Below, one piece after another: positions 41,468-49,900 of a DNA stretch of 64,000 nt. The first letter of the stretch is position 1, and each line of letters starts with the position of its first letter. The stretch is taken from NCBI RefSeq assembly GCF_014202475.1, contig NZ_JACHGV010000014.1, forward strand, positions 62,001 to 126,000, read 5' to 3'. The notes below the pieces were generated by a model. That model saw nothing but the letters and a program-made list of their open reading frames with translations, searched no databases and was not told the DNA's origin. The translations under genes and the position numbers were made by a program. This DNA is from Streptomyces paradoxus (GTDB lineage: Bacteria > Actinomycetota > Actinomycetes > Streptomycetales > Streptomycetaceae).

Positions 41468-41614
41468 GGGCAGACCTCAGCAGCCGGCGGGCCGGACGGC
41501 AAACGGATTTCCGGCCCGGCGGCACCCTCCCCGCACAGCGGCCCCGTTCCTTCCGCCCCGGGCACCGCCGCCCTAGGGTCCTGTTGACCGCATCGTCACG
41601 GGAAAGGCCGGCCC

Positions 41615-42100
41615 ATGGTCGTGAAGGACAAGGAACTGCCTCATCTGCGCCGCTGCGTGGAGCTGGCCGCCGAGGCACTGGAGGCCGGGGACGAGCCGTT
41701 CGGTTCGGTCCTGGTGGGGGCGGACGGCACCGTCCTCGGCGAGGACCACAACCGGGTGGCCTCGGGCGACCGCACCCGGCACCCTGAGTTCGAGCTGGCG
41801 CGCTGGGCGGCGGCGCACCTCACGCCCGGGGAACGGGCGGCGGCCACGGTCTACACCTCCGGCGAGCACTGCCCGATGTGCGCGGCCGCGCACGCCTGGG
41901 TCGGCCTCGGGCGCATCGTCTACGTCGCCTCGTCCGAGCAACTCACCGCCTGGCTGGGTGAGTTGGGGGTTCCCGCGGCACCGGTCCGGCCACTCCCCGT
42001 GCAGGATGTGACACCCGGTGTCACCGTGGACGGCCCGGTGCCCGAACTGACGGAACAAGTGCGGGAGTTGCACGTAACGTTCCACCGCGGACGCCGCTGA
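41615..42100 (+). CDS. Nucleoside/guanine deaminase-like zinc protein
   Basis: A 161-aa cytidine-deaminase-fold enzyme. The zinc site is RHPEFELARWAAAH (His and catalytic Glu) and TSGEHCPMCAAAHAWVG (two Cys). It belongs to the tRNA-adenosine/guanine/cytosine deaminase (dCMP_cyt_deam) group, acting on a nucleobase or nucleoside. TadA-specific RNA-binding features are not visible, so a small-molecule substrate is more likely. It is divergent from the GNAT gene. Confidence 0.85.
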   Translation: MVVKDKELPHLRRCVELAAEALEAGDEPFGSVLVGADGTVLGEDHNRVASGDRTRHPEFELARWAAAHLTPGERAAATVYTSGEHCPMCAAAHAWVGLGRIVYVASSEQLTAWLGELGVPAAPVRPLPVQDVTPGVTVDGPVPELTEQVRELHVTFHRGRR

Positions 42101-42242
42101 GACGTCACAGGGAGACGCCGGGTCCGCCCCTATGGGCATCCGCCCGAGATGCAGGGCCGCTCGGACGAACCTATGATCGATTTCAATTGGCCCAGGTGTA
42201 AGACCAGGCGTACACCCCGGTCTCCCCGACGGGGGGAGGCAC

Positions 42243-45200
42243 ATGTCCCCACTGCCGGCACGTCGGCTCATGGCCGTCTACGTCATCCTGGTTGCGGTCG
42301 TCACCGTCGTGTACATGACCGTACCGGTGATGGTTCCCGTGATGTGGGCCGTGATGGGGCTGGCCGGTGTCGCCGCCATCCTGACCGGGACGCGCCTGTA
42401 CCGGCCCGCCCACTCCTGGCCCTGGTGGGTCCTGGCCGCCGGCCTGCTCGTCTTCATCGCGGGCGGCACGTACGACTTCGTGATGGAGCAGTACCTGGGA
42501 GCCTCCAACCCGTTCCCGTCCCCGGCCGACGCCTGCCACCTCGCGATGTACCCGCTCTTCGCGATCGGCCTCCTGGGCCTGGTGCGCCACCGCTGGGCCG
42601 ACCGCGACCTGCCGAGCCTGCTGGACGCGCTGATCGTCACCGCCGGCCTCGCGCTGCCCCTGTGGGTGTACCTGGTGCAACCGCTGACCGTGCTGCAGGG
42701 CCTGACCTGGCAGCAGCGGGCCATCAGCATCGCCTACCTCCTCGGCGACATCCTCGTGCTGGCCCTGCTGGTCAGGCTGCTCACCCCCAGCCCGGTCGAC
42801 GGTTCCAATCGTGCCGTACGCCTGCTGGTCGTCGGCACGGTGACCCTGCTCGTGACGGACATCGCGTACGGGATCCTGCGGTTGAACGACGTCTGGCAGA
42901 CCGGCGGCCTGCTGGATCTCGGCTGGGTCGTCTTCTACACCGCCTGGGGCCTGGCGGCACTGCAGCCCTCCATGGTCGAGCTGACGGCTTCGGTGCCCCA
43001 GCGGGAGTCCCTGCTGCCGCCGCCGCGCCGGCTGGTCATGCTGGCCGTGGCCACGCTCATCGCGCCGGGGATTTTGCTCTGGGAGGGGCTGAGCGGCCAG
43101 ACCCGGGACGCCGCCGTGATCGCGGCCTTCTCGGGAGTGCTGTTCCTGCTCGTGATCCTCCGGCTGGCGGGGATGGTCGTGGCGCACCGTCACGCGATGA
43201 CGCGGGAGCAGGCCCTGCGGGGAGCCGCCGCGTCACTGGTCTCCGCCTTCCGGCAGGAAGAGGTCGACCAGTCGTGCCACCGGGCGGTCGACCGGCTGAT
43301 GGGCCCGGACGTACCGCACCGGACGATGCTGCTGCCCAGGGAGCACGCGACGGACCTGGGCGCCCATGGCACCCGGCTGGTCAGCCCGGCCGCCCTCGAC
43401 GCCGAGGTCGCCGCCGTGCTCGACGGCCTGCCGTCCGTCCTGGTGTGCCCCATGACCCAGCCCGACCGCCCGGCCGGAGCCGTGCCGGGCATCCTGCTGG
43501 TCGCCGCCCCCGAGCGGCATCTCCACGAGACCTGGGGCTCCCTGGAGATCCTGGCCTCGCACGCGGGCCTGGCCATGGAGCGCGTCGCGCTGCGCCAGGA
43601 GGTCATCCGGCGGGAGAACGAGGCGTACTTCCGCACCCTCGTCCGCAACGCCTCCGACGTGATCCTGATCCTGGAGGACAACGACACCATCCGGTACGCC
43701 AGCCCGTCCGCGCTGTCCGTCTTCGGCACCGACGAGCTCCTCGGCGTACCCCTGCCGGACCTGGTGGACCCCCGTGACCGGGAGCGGGCGACCCTGGAGC
43801 TGGCCGCCGTACGGGAGCGGGGTTCGGGGGCGGGCCACGACCACTGGTGGGTGCGGCGCCGGGGAGTGCGTGTCGAGGTGGAGGTCCGCTTCAGCGACTT
43901 CCGCGACGAGCGGACGGTGTCCGGTCTGGTGGTGACCCTGCGGGACGTGACCGAGCAGCGGCGATTGGAGCAGGAGCTGACGCAGCGGGCCTTCCACGAC
44001 TCGCTGACCGGTCTGCCCAACCGGACGCTGCTGCTGGAGCGGACCGAACGCGCCCTGCTGCGCGGCCGCCGCGAGTCGTCCCTGACCTGTCTGCTCTTCA
44101 TCGACCTCGACGACTTCAAGCTGGTCAACGACACCATGGGGCACCGGGCGGGCGACCATCTGCTGGTCGCCGTCGGCAACCGGCTGTCCCGGACGCTGCG
44201 GCGCACCGACACCGCGGCCCGGCTCGGCGGCGACGAGTTCGCCGTACTGATGGAGGACGCCAAGCAGCCGCTGGACGCCGAACTGCTCGCGGCCCAGGTG
44301 ATCCAGACCCTGAGCCGGCCCTTCGAGCTGGCCGACGAGTCGGTGACGGTGTCCGCCAGCGTGGGCGTGGCCACCGCGCGCGACAGCACGGACGCGGAGG
44401 AACTGCTGGGCCATGCCGACCTCGCGCTGTACGCGGCGAAGGCGGCGGGCAAACGGCAGTGGCGCCGCTTCAGGCCACTGCTGCGCAGCCGCATGGTGGA
44501 GCGGCACGATCTGCAGTCCCAGCTGGCCCAGGCGGTCGCCGACAAGGCGTTCGCGCTGCGCTACCAGCCGGTCGTGGACATCACGGCGGGTGAGGTCGTC
44601 GGGTTCGAGGCGCTGGTCCGCTGGCCGCAAGAGCACCGGCCGCCCCTCGCCCCGGAGCAGATCATCAGGCTGGCGGAGGAGACCGGGCACATCGCCCCGC
44701 TGGGCACGTGGGTGCTGGAGAACGCGATCAGCGACATCATCGGGCTGCAGCGGCTGCCGGGTCCCGGCCGCCCGCCGTACGTCAGCGTGAACGTCTCCGC
44801 CCGTCAGTTCCGCGACGCCGGGTTCATCGAGGAGGTCGGGGAGGCGCTGGGCACCCCGGGACTCGAACCGGGATCGCTGCAGCTGGAGCTGACGGAGACG
44901 GTCCTGCTGCAGCGCGACGACCGGCTCCAGACGGTGCTGAACACGCTGAAGGAACTCGGGGTGCACATCGCGGTGGACGACTTCGGCACCGGCTTCTCGT
45001 CGCTGCGCTACCTGCGGGACTTCCCGATCGACGTGCTGAAGATCGACAAGTCGTTCATCGACGACATCGCCCAGGACGCCCAGCAGGTCGCCCTGGTCGA
45101 GGGCATCGTGCGGATCGCCGACACCCTGGGCCTGCAGGTCATCGCCGAGGGCATCGAGGACACCGCGCAGCGGGATCTGCTGGCCGGCATGGGGTGCCGG

Positions 45201-46547
45201 TTCGGGCAGGGGTTCCTGTTCGCCCGGCCGCTGACGGTGGAGCAGAGCGCGCACGTCCTGCGGGAGCCGACCGCCCGTCCCTTCGCACCCCCGCAGACCC
45301 CCATGCCCCGTGTCGGTGCCGCCCGGGGACGCCGCGAAGCGCGCTGGGCGGACCTGGAGCACCTGCGGCGCACCAGCCCGATGAGCGACGCGGTCCTGGA
45401 CGAGGTGCGCGGGAGGCACATCCGCAGCGGTGACCACTGGCTGATCGACTTCGCGTCGTGCAACTACCTGGGCTTCGACTGGGACCCGGAGGTCATGGAA
45501 TCGGTCGAGCCCGCAGTCCGCCGGTGGGGCACGCATCCCAGCTGGTCGCGGCTGCATGGCAGTCCGCGGCTGTACCTCGACATCGAGGAGCGGCTGGCCG
45601 CGCTGCTGGGCGCGCCGGACACGCTGCTGCTGCCCACGCTCACGCTGGTGCACTCCTCGGTGATCCCGGCCATCGCGGAGGACGGGCACGTCTTCGTGGA
45701 GGCGACAGCGCACCGCACGGTCTGCGACGGCTGCGTGGTGGCCCGGGCGCAGGGTGCCACCCTGCACCGTTTCCACGCCGAGCGGCTCGACGAACTGCGG
45801 GCCCTGCTGGCCGGGGTCCCGCCGGGCACGCCTCGGCTGGTGTGTCTCGACGGCGTCAACAGCATAAGCGGCAACATCCCCGATCTGCCCTCCCTGGCGG
45901 CGGTGTGCCGCTCCGAGGGGGCGACGCTGTACGTCGACGACGCTCACGGCTTCGGTGTGATCGGGGAGCGCGGGCCGGGCGAGACGTGCCCGTACGGCAT
46001 GCGAGGCAACTGCGTGGTGCGGCACACTGGGGAGTCGTACGACGGGATCGTGCTCGTGGGCGGGTTCTCCAAGGCGTACTCGTCCCTGCTGGCGTTCCTC
46101 GCCCTTCCGCCGGAGCTGAAGAACCGGCTGAAGACCGCGGCGGCGCCCTATCTGTACTCGGGACCGTCACCGACGGCGTCACTGGCGACCGCGCTGGCCG
46201 GGCTGGAGGTCAACGAGCGCCGGGGCGACGCGATCCGGGCGGACCTGTACCGCAAGACGGTCCGGGTCCTCGACCACCTGGAGGGCATGGGGGTGAGCAC
46301 CCTCAACGCGGACCGGCTGCCGATCGTGGAGGTGCCCCTGGCGAACCCGGCGGACCTGGACGCGGTCGCCGCGTTCCTGTGGCAGGAGGGCGTCTACGTG
46401 ACGCTGGCGGCCTACCCGCTGGTCCCACGGGGCCGGGTGGGGTTCCGCGTCCGGCTCACGGCCCTCAACTCGGACGAGGACATCGACCATCTGAACGGGA
46501 CCCTGACCCGGTTGTCCGAACGCTTCCCGTTGCGGCTGAAGGGCTAG
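42243..46547 (+). CDS. Membrane GAF-PAS-GGDEF-EAL protein fused to a PLP-dependent alpha-oxoamine synthase
   Basis: A single 1434-aa frame. Residues 1-318: about ten TM helices forming a putative sensor. 319-455: GAF-like. About 460-575: PAS (YFRTLVRNASDVILILEDND). About 580-745: diguanylate cyclase with intact RLGGDEF (G662-F666) and inhibitory RxxD site R653-D656. About 760-1015: EAL phosphodiesterase with E789-A-L, VDDFGTGFSSLRYL and KIDKSFID. About 1042-1430: alpha-oxoamine synthase/aminotransferase fold with SCNYLGFDWDP, LYVDDAHGFGVIGERG and the PLP Lys K1277 in VGGFSKAYSS. The internal ATG at the junction has no ribosome site, so a true fusion is likely. GGGAGG precedes the start. A methyltransferase gene follows after 6 bp. 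It could link c-di-GMP turnover to synthesis of an aminoketone-type product. That role is inference. Confidence 0.9.
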   Translation: MSPLPARRLMAVYVILVAVVTVVYMTVPVMVPVMWAVMGLAGVAAILTGTRLYRPAHSWPWWVLAAGLLVFIAGGTYDFVMEQYLGASNPFPSPADACHLAMYPLFAIGLLGLVRHRWADRDLPSLLDALIVTAGLALPLWVYLVQPLTVLQGLTWQQRAISIAYLLGDILVLALLVRLLTPSPVDGSNRAVRLLVVGTVTLLVTDIAYGILRLNDVWQTGGLLDLGWVVFYTAWGLAALQPSMVELTASVPQRESLLPPPRRLVMLAVATLIAPGILLWEGLSGQTRDAAVIAAFSGVLFLLVILRLAGMVVAHRHAMTREQALRGAAASLVSAFRQEEVDQSCHRAVDRLMGPDVPHRTMLLPREHATDLGAHGTRLVSPAALDAEVAAVLDGLPSVLVCPMTQPDRPAGAVPGILLVAAPERHLHETWGSLEILASHAGLAMERVALRQEVIRRENEAYFRTLVRNASDVILILEDNDTIRYASPSALSVFGTDELLGVPLPDLVDPRDRERATLELAAVRERGSGAGHDHWWVRRRGVRVEVEVRFSDFRDERTVSGLVVTLRDVTEQRRLEQELTQRAFHDSLTGLPNRTLLLERTERALLRGRRESSLTCLLFIDLDDFKLVNDTMGHRAGDHLLVAVGNRLSRTLRRTDTAARLGGDEFAVLMEDAKQPLDAELLAAQVIQTLSRPFELADESVTVSASVGVATARDSTDAEELLGHADLALYAAKAAGKRQWRRFRPLLRSRMVERHDLQSQLAQAVADKAFALRYQPVVDITAGEVVGFEALVRWPQEHRPPLAPEQIIRLAEETGHIAPLGTWVLENAISDIIGLQRLPGPGRPPYVSVNVSARQFRDAGFIEEVGEALGTPGLEPGSLQLELTETVLLQRDDRLQTVLNTLKELGVHIAVDDFGTGFSSLRYLRDFPIDVLKIDKSFIDDIAQDAQQVALVEGIVRIADTLGLQVIAEGIEDTAQRDLLAGMGCRFGQGFLFARPLTVEQSAHVLREPTARPFAPPQTPMPRVGAARGRREARWADLEHLRRTSPMSDAVLDEVRGRHIRSGDHWLIDFASCNYLGFDWDPEVMESVEPAVRRWGTHPSWSRLHGSPRLYLDIEERLAALLGAPDTLLLPTLTLVHSSVIPAIAEDGHVFVEATAHRTVCDGCVVARAQGATLHRFHAERLDELRALLAGVPPGTPRLVCLDGVNSISGNIPDLPSLAAVCRSEGATLYVDDAHGFGVIGERGPGETCPYGMRGNCVVRHTGESYDGIVLVGGFSKAYSSLLAFLALPPELKNRLKTAAAPYLYSGPSPTASLATALAGLEVNERRGDAIRADLYRKTVRVLDHLEGMGVSTLNADRLPIVEVPLANPADLDAVAAFLWQEGVYVTLAAYPLVPRGRVGFRVRLTALNSDEDIDHLNGTLTRLSERFPLRLKG

Positions 46548-46553
46548 ACGGCC

Positions 46554-47288
46554 ATGACGACGCACAACGACGACGTGGACTGGGACCGCTGGCCGGTCTC
46601 CGACTACCTCGCGGAGAACTACCGCGAGGTGCACGCGTCGGACGCGGCGGTCATCGCGCACCACTCCGCGTTCTTCCGGAGCCTGCCGCCCGGCCGGATC
46701 GCCCGCTCGGTGGAGTTCGGGGCGGGGCCCAACCTGTACCCGCTGATGCTGGCGTCCGCCGCGTGCCGCAGCATCGACGCCGTGGAGGCCGGAGCCAGCA
46801 ACATCGCGTATCTGGAGGACCAGATCTGCCACCGTCTCGACGCCAGCTGGCTGCCGTTCCACGCCTTGTGCCGGCGGCTGAACCCGGAGGTGCCCGCGAC
46901 CCTCGCCGGGGCGCTGGCCCCGGTGAACATCGTCCACGCCGACGTCCGCACCCTGCCGCCGGCCGCCTACGGACTCGCCTCCATGCACTTCGTCGCCGAG
47001 AGCGTCACGGAGGACTTCGCCGAGTTCGCCGACTTCTGCCGCGCCTTCGTCCGCACGGTCCGGCCGGGTGGCCACCTGGTCGCCGCGTTCATGGAGAACA
47101 TGCCGACGTACCGCATCGGTCCGGCCTCCCGCTGGCCGGGCTGCCCGGTGACCCCGGCGACCGTGACGGAGGTCTTCACGCCGCTGACCCGGGACCTGGA
47201 CGTGACCCACATCGACGTGGACCCGACCCTGCCCGACTACGGGGACTCGGGGATGGTGCTGCTCACGGGGGTGGCGGAGGCGGTGTAG
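46554..47288 (+). CDS. SAM-dependent methyltransferase, NNMT/PNMT-like
   Basis: A 244-aa class I methyltransferase. The SAM motif is SVEFGAGPNLYPLMLASAAC with acidic DAVEAGASNI after it. The aromatic region DWDRWPVSDYLAENY and the late MHFVAESVTEDFAEFADFCR are typical of the NNMT/PNMT/TEMT small-molecule N-methyltransferase group. It starts 6 bp after the GGDEF-EAL-synthase stop, so it is certainly co-transcribed and could methylate the product of the upstream PLP domain. It is convergent with the chaplin gene (9 bp). Confidence 0.87.
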   Translation: MTTHNDDVDWDRWPVSDYLAENYREVHASDAAVIAHHSAFFRSLPPGRIARSVEFGAGPNLYPLMLASAACRSIDAVEAGASNIAYLEDQICHRLDASWLPFHALCRRLNPEVPATLAGALAPVNIVHADVRTLPPAAYGLASMHFVAESVTEDFAEFADFCRAFVRTVRPGGHLVAAFMENMPTYRIGPASRWPGCPVTPATVTEVFTPLTRDLDVTHIDVDPTLPDYGDSGMVLLTGVAEAV

Positions 47289-47297
47289 CCCGGTCCG

Positions 47298-47975
47298 TCA
47301 GCCGTCCGCCCCCGGGCGGAACCTCCGGCGCAGCACCACTCCCCCGGCGACCAGTGCCGCGCTCGCCGCGACGGCCTGGAGGGTGTGGTCCGTGCCCGTG
47401 TGGGCCAGGGCGCCGGTGGCGTGCGGGACGGTGTGCGGGAAGGTGTGCGGGACCGGCTCGGGGGCCGGGTTCGGCCGGGGCGGCGGGGTCCGCTCGGGGG
47501 CCGGCTCCGGCGGGTGCTGGGGGCGGACCGGGCGCTGGTCTCCGGGGGTGTTCGAGGACTGGTTGCCGGTCGACGGGTTGCCGATGCCGATCACGTTCGC
47601 CGAGTTGCCGGTGACGTTGACCGGGAGGTCGACCGGCAGCTGCACGCCGTTGCCGGAGATCACGCCCGGTGAATCCTTTCCGCTGCTTTCGGCGACCGCA
47701 CCGCCGTTCGCGCCCGGCCGGCCCGCCCGCCCGTCGTCCTTGTTCGCGCACCTGTTGCCCGCGGCGGGGTTCAGGAGCCCCACCACGTTCACGGTGTTCC
47801 CGCACACGTTCACCGGGACGTGCACCGGCAGCTGGGCGGTGTTGCCGGGGCCCACCCCGGGCGAACCGGCCGTCGAGCCGTCAGCACCGGAACCGGCGTA
47901 CGCGGGGACGGTCACGGCCATCGCGCCCGAGGCGGCGGCGACGGCGATCACTCCGTTTCGGGTAAGGCGTCTCAT
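47298..47975 (-). CDS. chpB: Long chaplin with two chaplin domains and sortase signal (ChpB-like)
   Basis: A 225-aa cell-wall-anchored hydrophobic surface protein for aerial growth. Order: signal peptide (VIAVAAASGAMAVTVPAYA), chaplin domain 1 (SPGVGPGNTAQLPVHVPVNV, CGNTVNVVGLLNPAAGNRC), chaplin domain 2 (SPGVISGNGVQLPVDLPVNV, TGNSANVIGIGNPSTGN), Pro-rich wall spacer, sortase motif LAHTG, TM helix and basic tail. Domain 1 keeps both Cys; domain 2 has lost both. LAxTG suits class E sortases. A candidate BldN promoter lies upstream. The name chpB is by recalled position near nsdB and chiF. Confidence 0.9.
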   Translation of the reverse strand: MRRLTRNGVIAVAAASGAMAVTVPAYAGSGADGSTAGSPGVGPGNTAQLPVHVPVNVCGNTVNVVGLLNPAAGNRCANKDDGRAGRPGANGGAVAESSGKDSPGVISGNGVQLPVDLPVNVTGNSANVIGIGNPSTGNQSSNTPGDQRPVRPQHPPEPAPERTPPPRPNPAPEPVPHTFPHTVPHATGALAHTGTDHTLQAVAASAALVAGGVVLRRRFRPGADG

Positions 47976-48026
47976 GGGACCCCTGCCTTCCAGACATCGT
48001 GTCGCGGGCACTCACCCGCACCGCAG

Positions 48027-48055
48027 TGAACGCCGGGCGGCCGGTCCGAGTTATG
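48027..48055 (-). promoter_or_regulatory. Candidate sigma-BldN promoter of the chaplin gene
   Basis: On the minus strand CATAAC (48055-48050), a 17-nt spacer and CGTTCA (48032-48027) resemble the recalled BldN consensus CGTAAC-N16/17-CGTTGA. The -10 box is about 50 nt before the chaplin start. Chaplin genes are known BldN targets. The rest of the 303-bp region 47976-48278 holds no supported gene. Confidence 0.5.
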
Positions 48056-48278
48056 GCTTATCGGCCTTTCACTCCATCGGGCGGCCCGGTTGTCGAACAA
48101 GCGGTAAAGCCCTTCGTATACCGGCCCCGCCTGCGGGCTGCGCAGAGGCGAGCAGCGCGGAACACGGTCCGCCACCCGGCCCCACCCGCCCGGAGGCGCG
48201 GCTTCCGGGGCCCGCATATGGTGAGCGAGGGCGCCGGTCCCGGTCCGCTGCGGGACGCCCCGCGTCCCTGGAGGATCG

Positions 48279-49850
48279 ATGCTGGCGAAGCTGTCCACGC
48301 GCCCCTCGATACGGCGCTGCGCGGTCACCGGTACGGCAGGGCTCGCCCTGCTGGGCACGGCTCTGCCGGCCGCCGACGACCCTCCGCCCGGCCTCACGCG
48401 CTTCTACGACCAGAAGGTCACCTGGTCGAAGTGCGAAGGCATGGACATGCCGAAGGACCTCCAGTGCGGGAAGGTCACCGTCCCGCTCGACTACGCCAAA
48501 CCCGGGCAGGGCACCCTCGACGTCGCCGTCGCCCGCTACCGGGCCACGGGCACGTCGCGGGGATCGGTCCTGCTGAACTTCGGCGGTCCGGGCGGGCCGG
48601 GCGTGGCCCAACTCGCCATGGGCGGCAAGGACTTCATGGGGCTGACGAACGGCTACGACGTGGTCTCCTTCGACCCCCGCGGGGTCGGCCGCTCCTCGCC
48701 GGTCAGCTGCGGGAACGCCTCGGACAGCGCCCTGGACGCCACCGACGGCAATGCCGACGTGACCGATCCGGAGGCCGTGCTCGCAGAGCTGCGCGCTGCG
48801 GCGGCCCAGTGCACCGAGCACTCGGGCCCGGTCCTGCCCCACATCGGCACCGTCAACGCCGCCCGCGACCTGGACGTCATACGCGACGCGCTCGGCGACG
48901 ACAAGCTCAACTACCTGGGCTTCTCCTACGGCAGCCGGCTCGGCGCGGTGTACGCGGCCCAGCACCCCGAGAAGGTCGGCAGGATGGTGCTGGACGGCGT
49001 CGACACGCTGACCGAGCCCCTGGCCGACCAGGGCGTGGCCAGCGCCCGGGGGCAGCAGACCGCACTGGAGAACTTCCTGACCTGGTGCACCGAGGACATC
49101 GCCTGCCCGTTCGGACGGGATCCGCGCGAGGCCCGGAAACACGTCGTACAGGTGGTCGAGTCGCTCGACAAGGATCCGCTGCCGAACGACTTCGGCGAGG
49201 CGTTCTCCGGCCAGGACTTCGCCGGCGCCCTCGGGCAGGGCCTCTACAGCAGGGAGCTCTGGCCCTCCCTGCAGCGGGCCATCGGCCGGCTGCTGGAGGA
49301 CGGCGACCCGAGCGGCCTGGAGGCGTTCCTGTCCGGGGGCTTCACCCTTCCGCCGAAGCGCGGCCCGCACGCCGGGCTCACCGACCCCGCGGACGTCCCG
49401 CTCGACAACCTGCCCGCGGCGCTGATGGCGGTCAACTGCGCGGACGACCCGGACCGCCCCGCCGCCGCGCAGGTCACCGAGGACCTCGGCCGGCTGCGTG
49501 CCCGCTACGAGCAGGCCTCACCGGTCTTCGGCCGCTACCGGCTCACCCAGGTGCTGATGTGCTACGGCCGCCCCAAGGGCACCGACTACATCCGCGAGGA
49601 CGTCAAGGACGTCGACACCCCGAAGATGCTGCTCGTGGGCACCCGGGGCGATCCGGCCACGCCGTACCGCTGGACGGTGGAGACGGCCAGGCGGCTCGGA
49701 TCGTCGGCCGTGGTGCTCGACAACCGCGGCGAAGGACACACCGGCTACGGCTCGTCGAAGTGCGTGCACAGCAAGGTCGACGCCTTCCTGCTGTACGGGA
49801 CGCTCCCGCCGGACGGCAGCTCCTGCGGCTCCGACCGCGACGACGAGTGA
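48279..49850 (+). CDS. Secreted alpha/beta-hydrolase, tripeptidyl-aminopeptidase (Tap/SlpD) family
   Basis: A 523-aa exported peptidase. The start follows GGAGGATCG. The signal peptide is CAVTGTAGLALLGTALPAAD. The core has LNFGGPGGPG (oxyanion), YLGFSYGSRLGAVYAAQ (nucleophile Ser in G-x-S-x-G), LVGTRGDPATPY (Asp) and GEGHTGYGSSKC (His). The C-terminal TAP-like domain is complete. Relatives remove N-terminal tripeptides from extracellular proteins in Streptomyces. No lipobox is seen. Next gene is 50 bp downstream. Confidence 0.9.
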   Translation: MLAKLSTRPSIRRCAVTGTAGLALLGTALPAADDPPPGLTRFYDQKVTWSKCEGMDMPKDLQCGKVTVPLDYAKPGQGTLDVAVARYRATGTSRGSVLLNFGGPGGPGVAQLAMGGKDFMGLTNGYDVVSFDPRGVGRSSPVSCGNASDSALDATDGNADVTDPEAVLAELRAAAAQCTEHSGPVLPHIGTVNAARDLDVIRDALGDDKLNYLGFSYGSRLGAVYAAQHPEKVGRMVLDGVDTLTEPLADQGVASARGQQTALENFLTWCTEDIACPFGRDPREARKHVVQVVESLDKDPLPNDFGEAFSGQDFAGALGQGLYSRELWPSLQRAIGRLLEDGDPSGLEAFLSGGFTLPPKRGPHAGLTDPADVPLDNLPAALMAVNCADDPDRPAAAQVTEDLGRLRARYEQASPVFGRYRLTQVLMCYGRPKGTDYIREDVKDVDTPKMLLVGTRGDPATPYRWTVETARRLGSSAVVLDNRGEGHTGYGSSKCVHSKVDAFLLYGTLPPDGSSCGSDRDDE

Positions 49851-49900
49851 GATCGATTGCCCCAAATGCCCCCATGGCGAATTCGCTCTATCGTTCTGTC

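Noticed and set aside
39710..41587. 625-aa plus-strand frame opposite the epimerase and GNAT genes
   Set aside because: No recognisable domain. Both minus-strand genes have clear folds and starts.
43233..46025. 930-aa minus-strand frame opposite the GGDEF-EAL fusion
   Set aside because: Gln/His/Arg-rich shadow translation; the sense strand carries complete catalytic motifs.
45381..46547. Separate alpha-oxoamine synthase gene starting at an internal ATG
   Set aside because: No ribosome site precedes that ATG, and the frame is continuous with the EAL domain through a plausible linker, so a fusion is the simpler reading.
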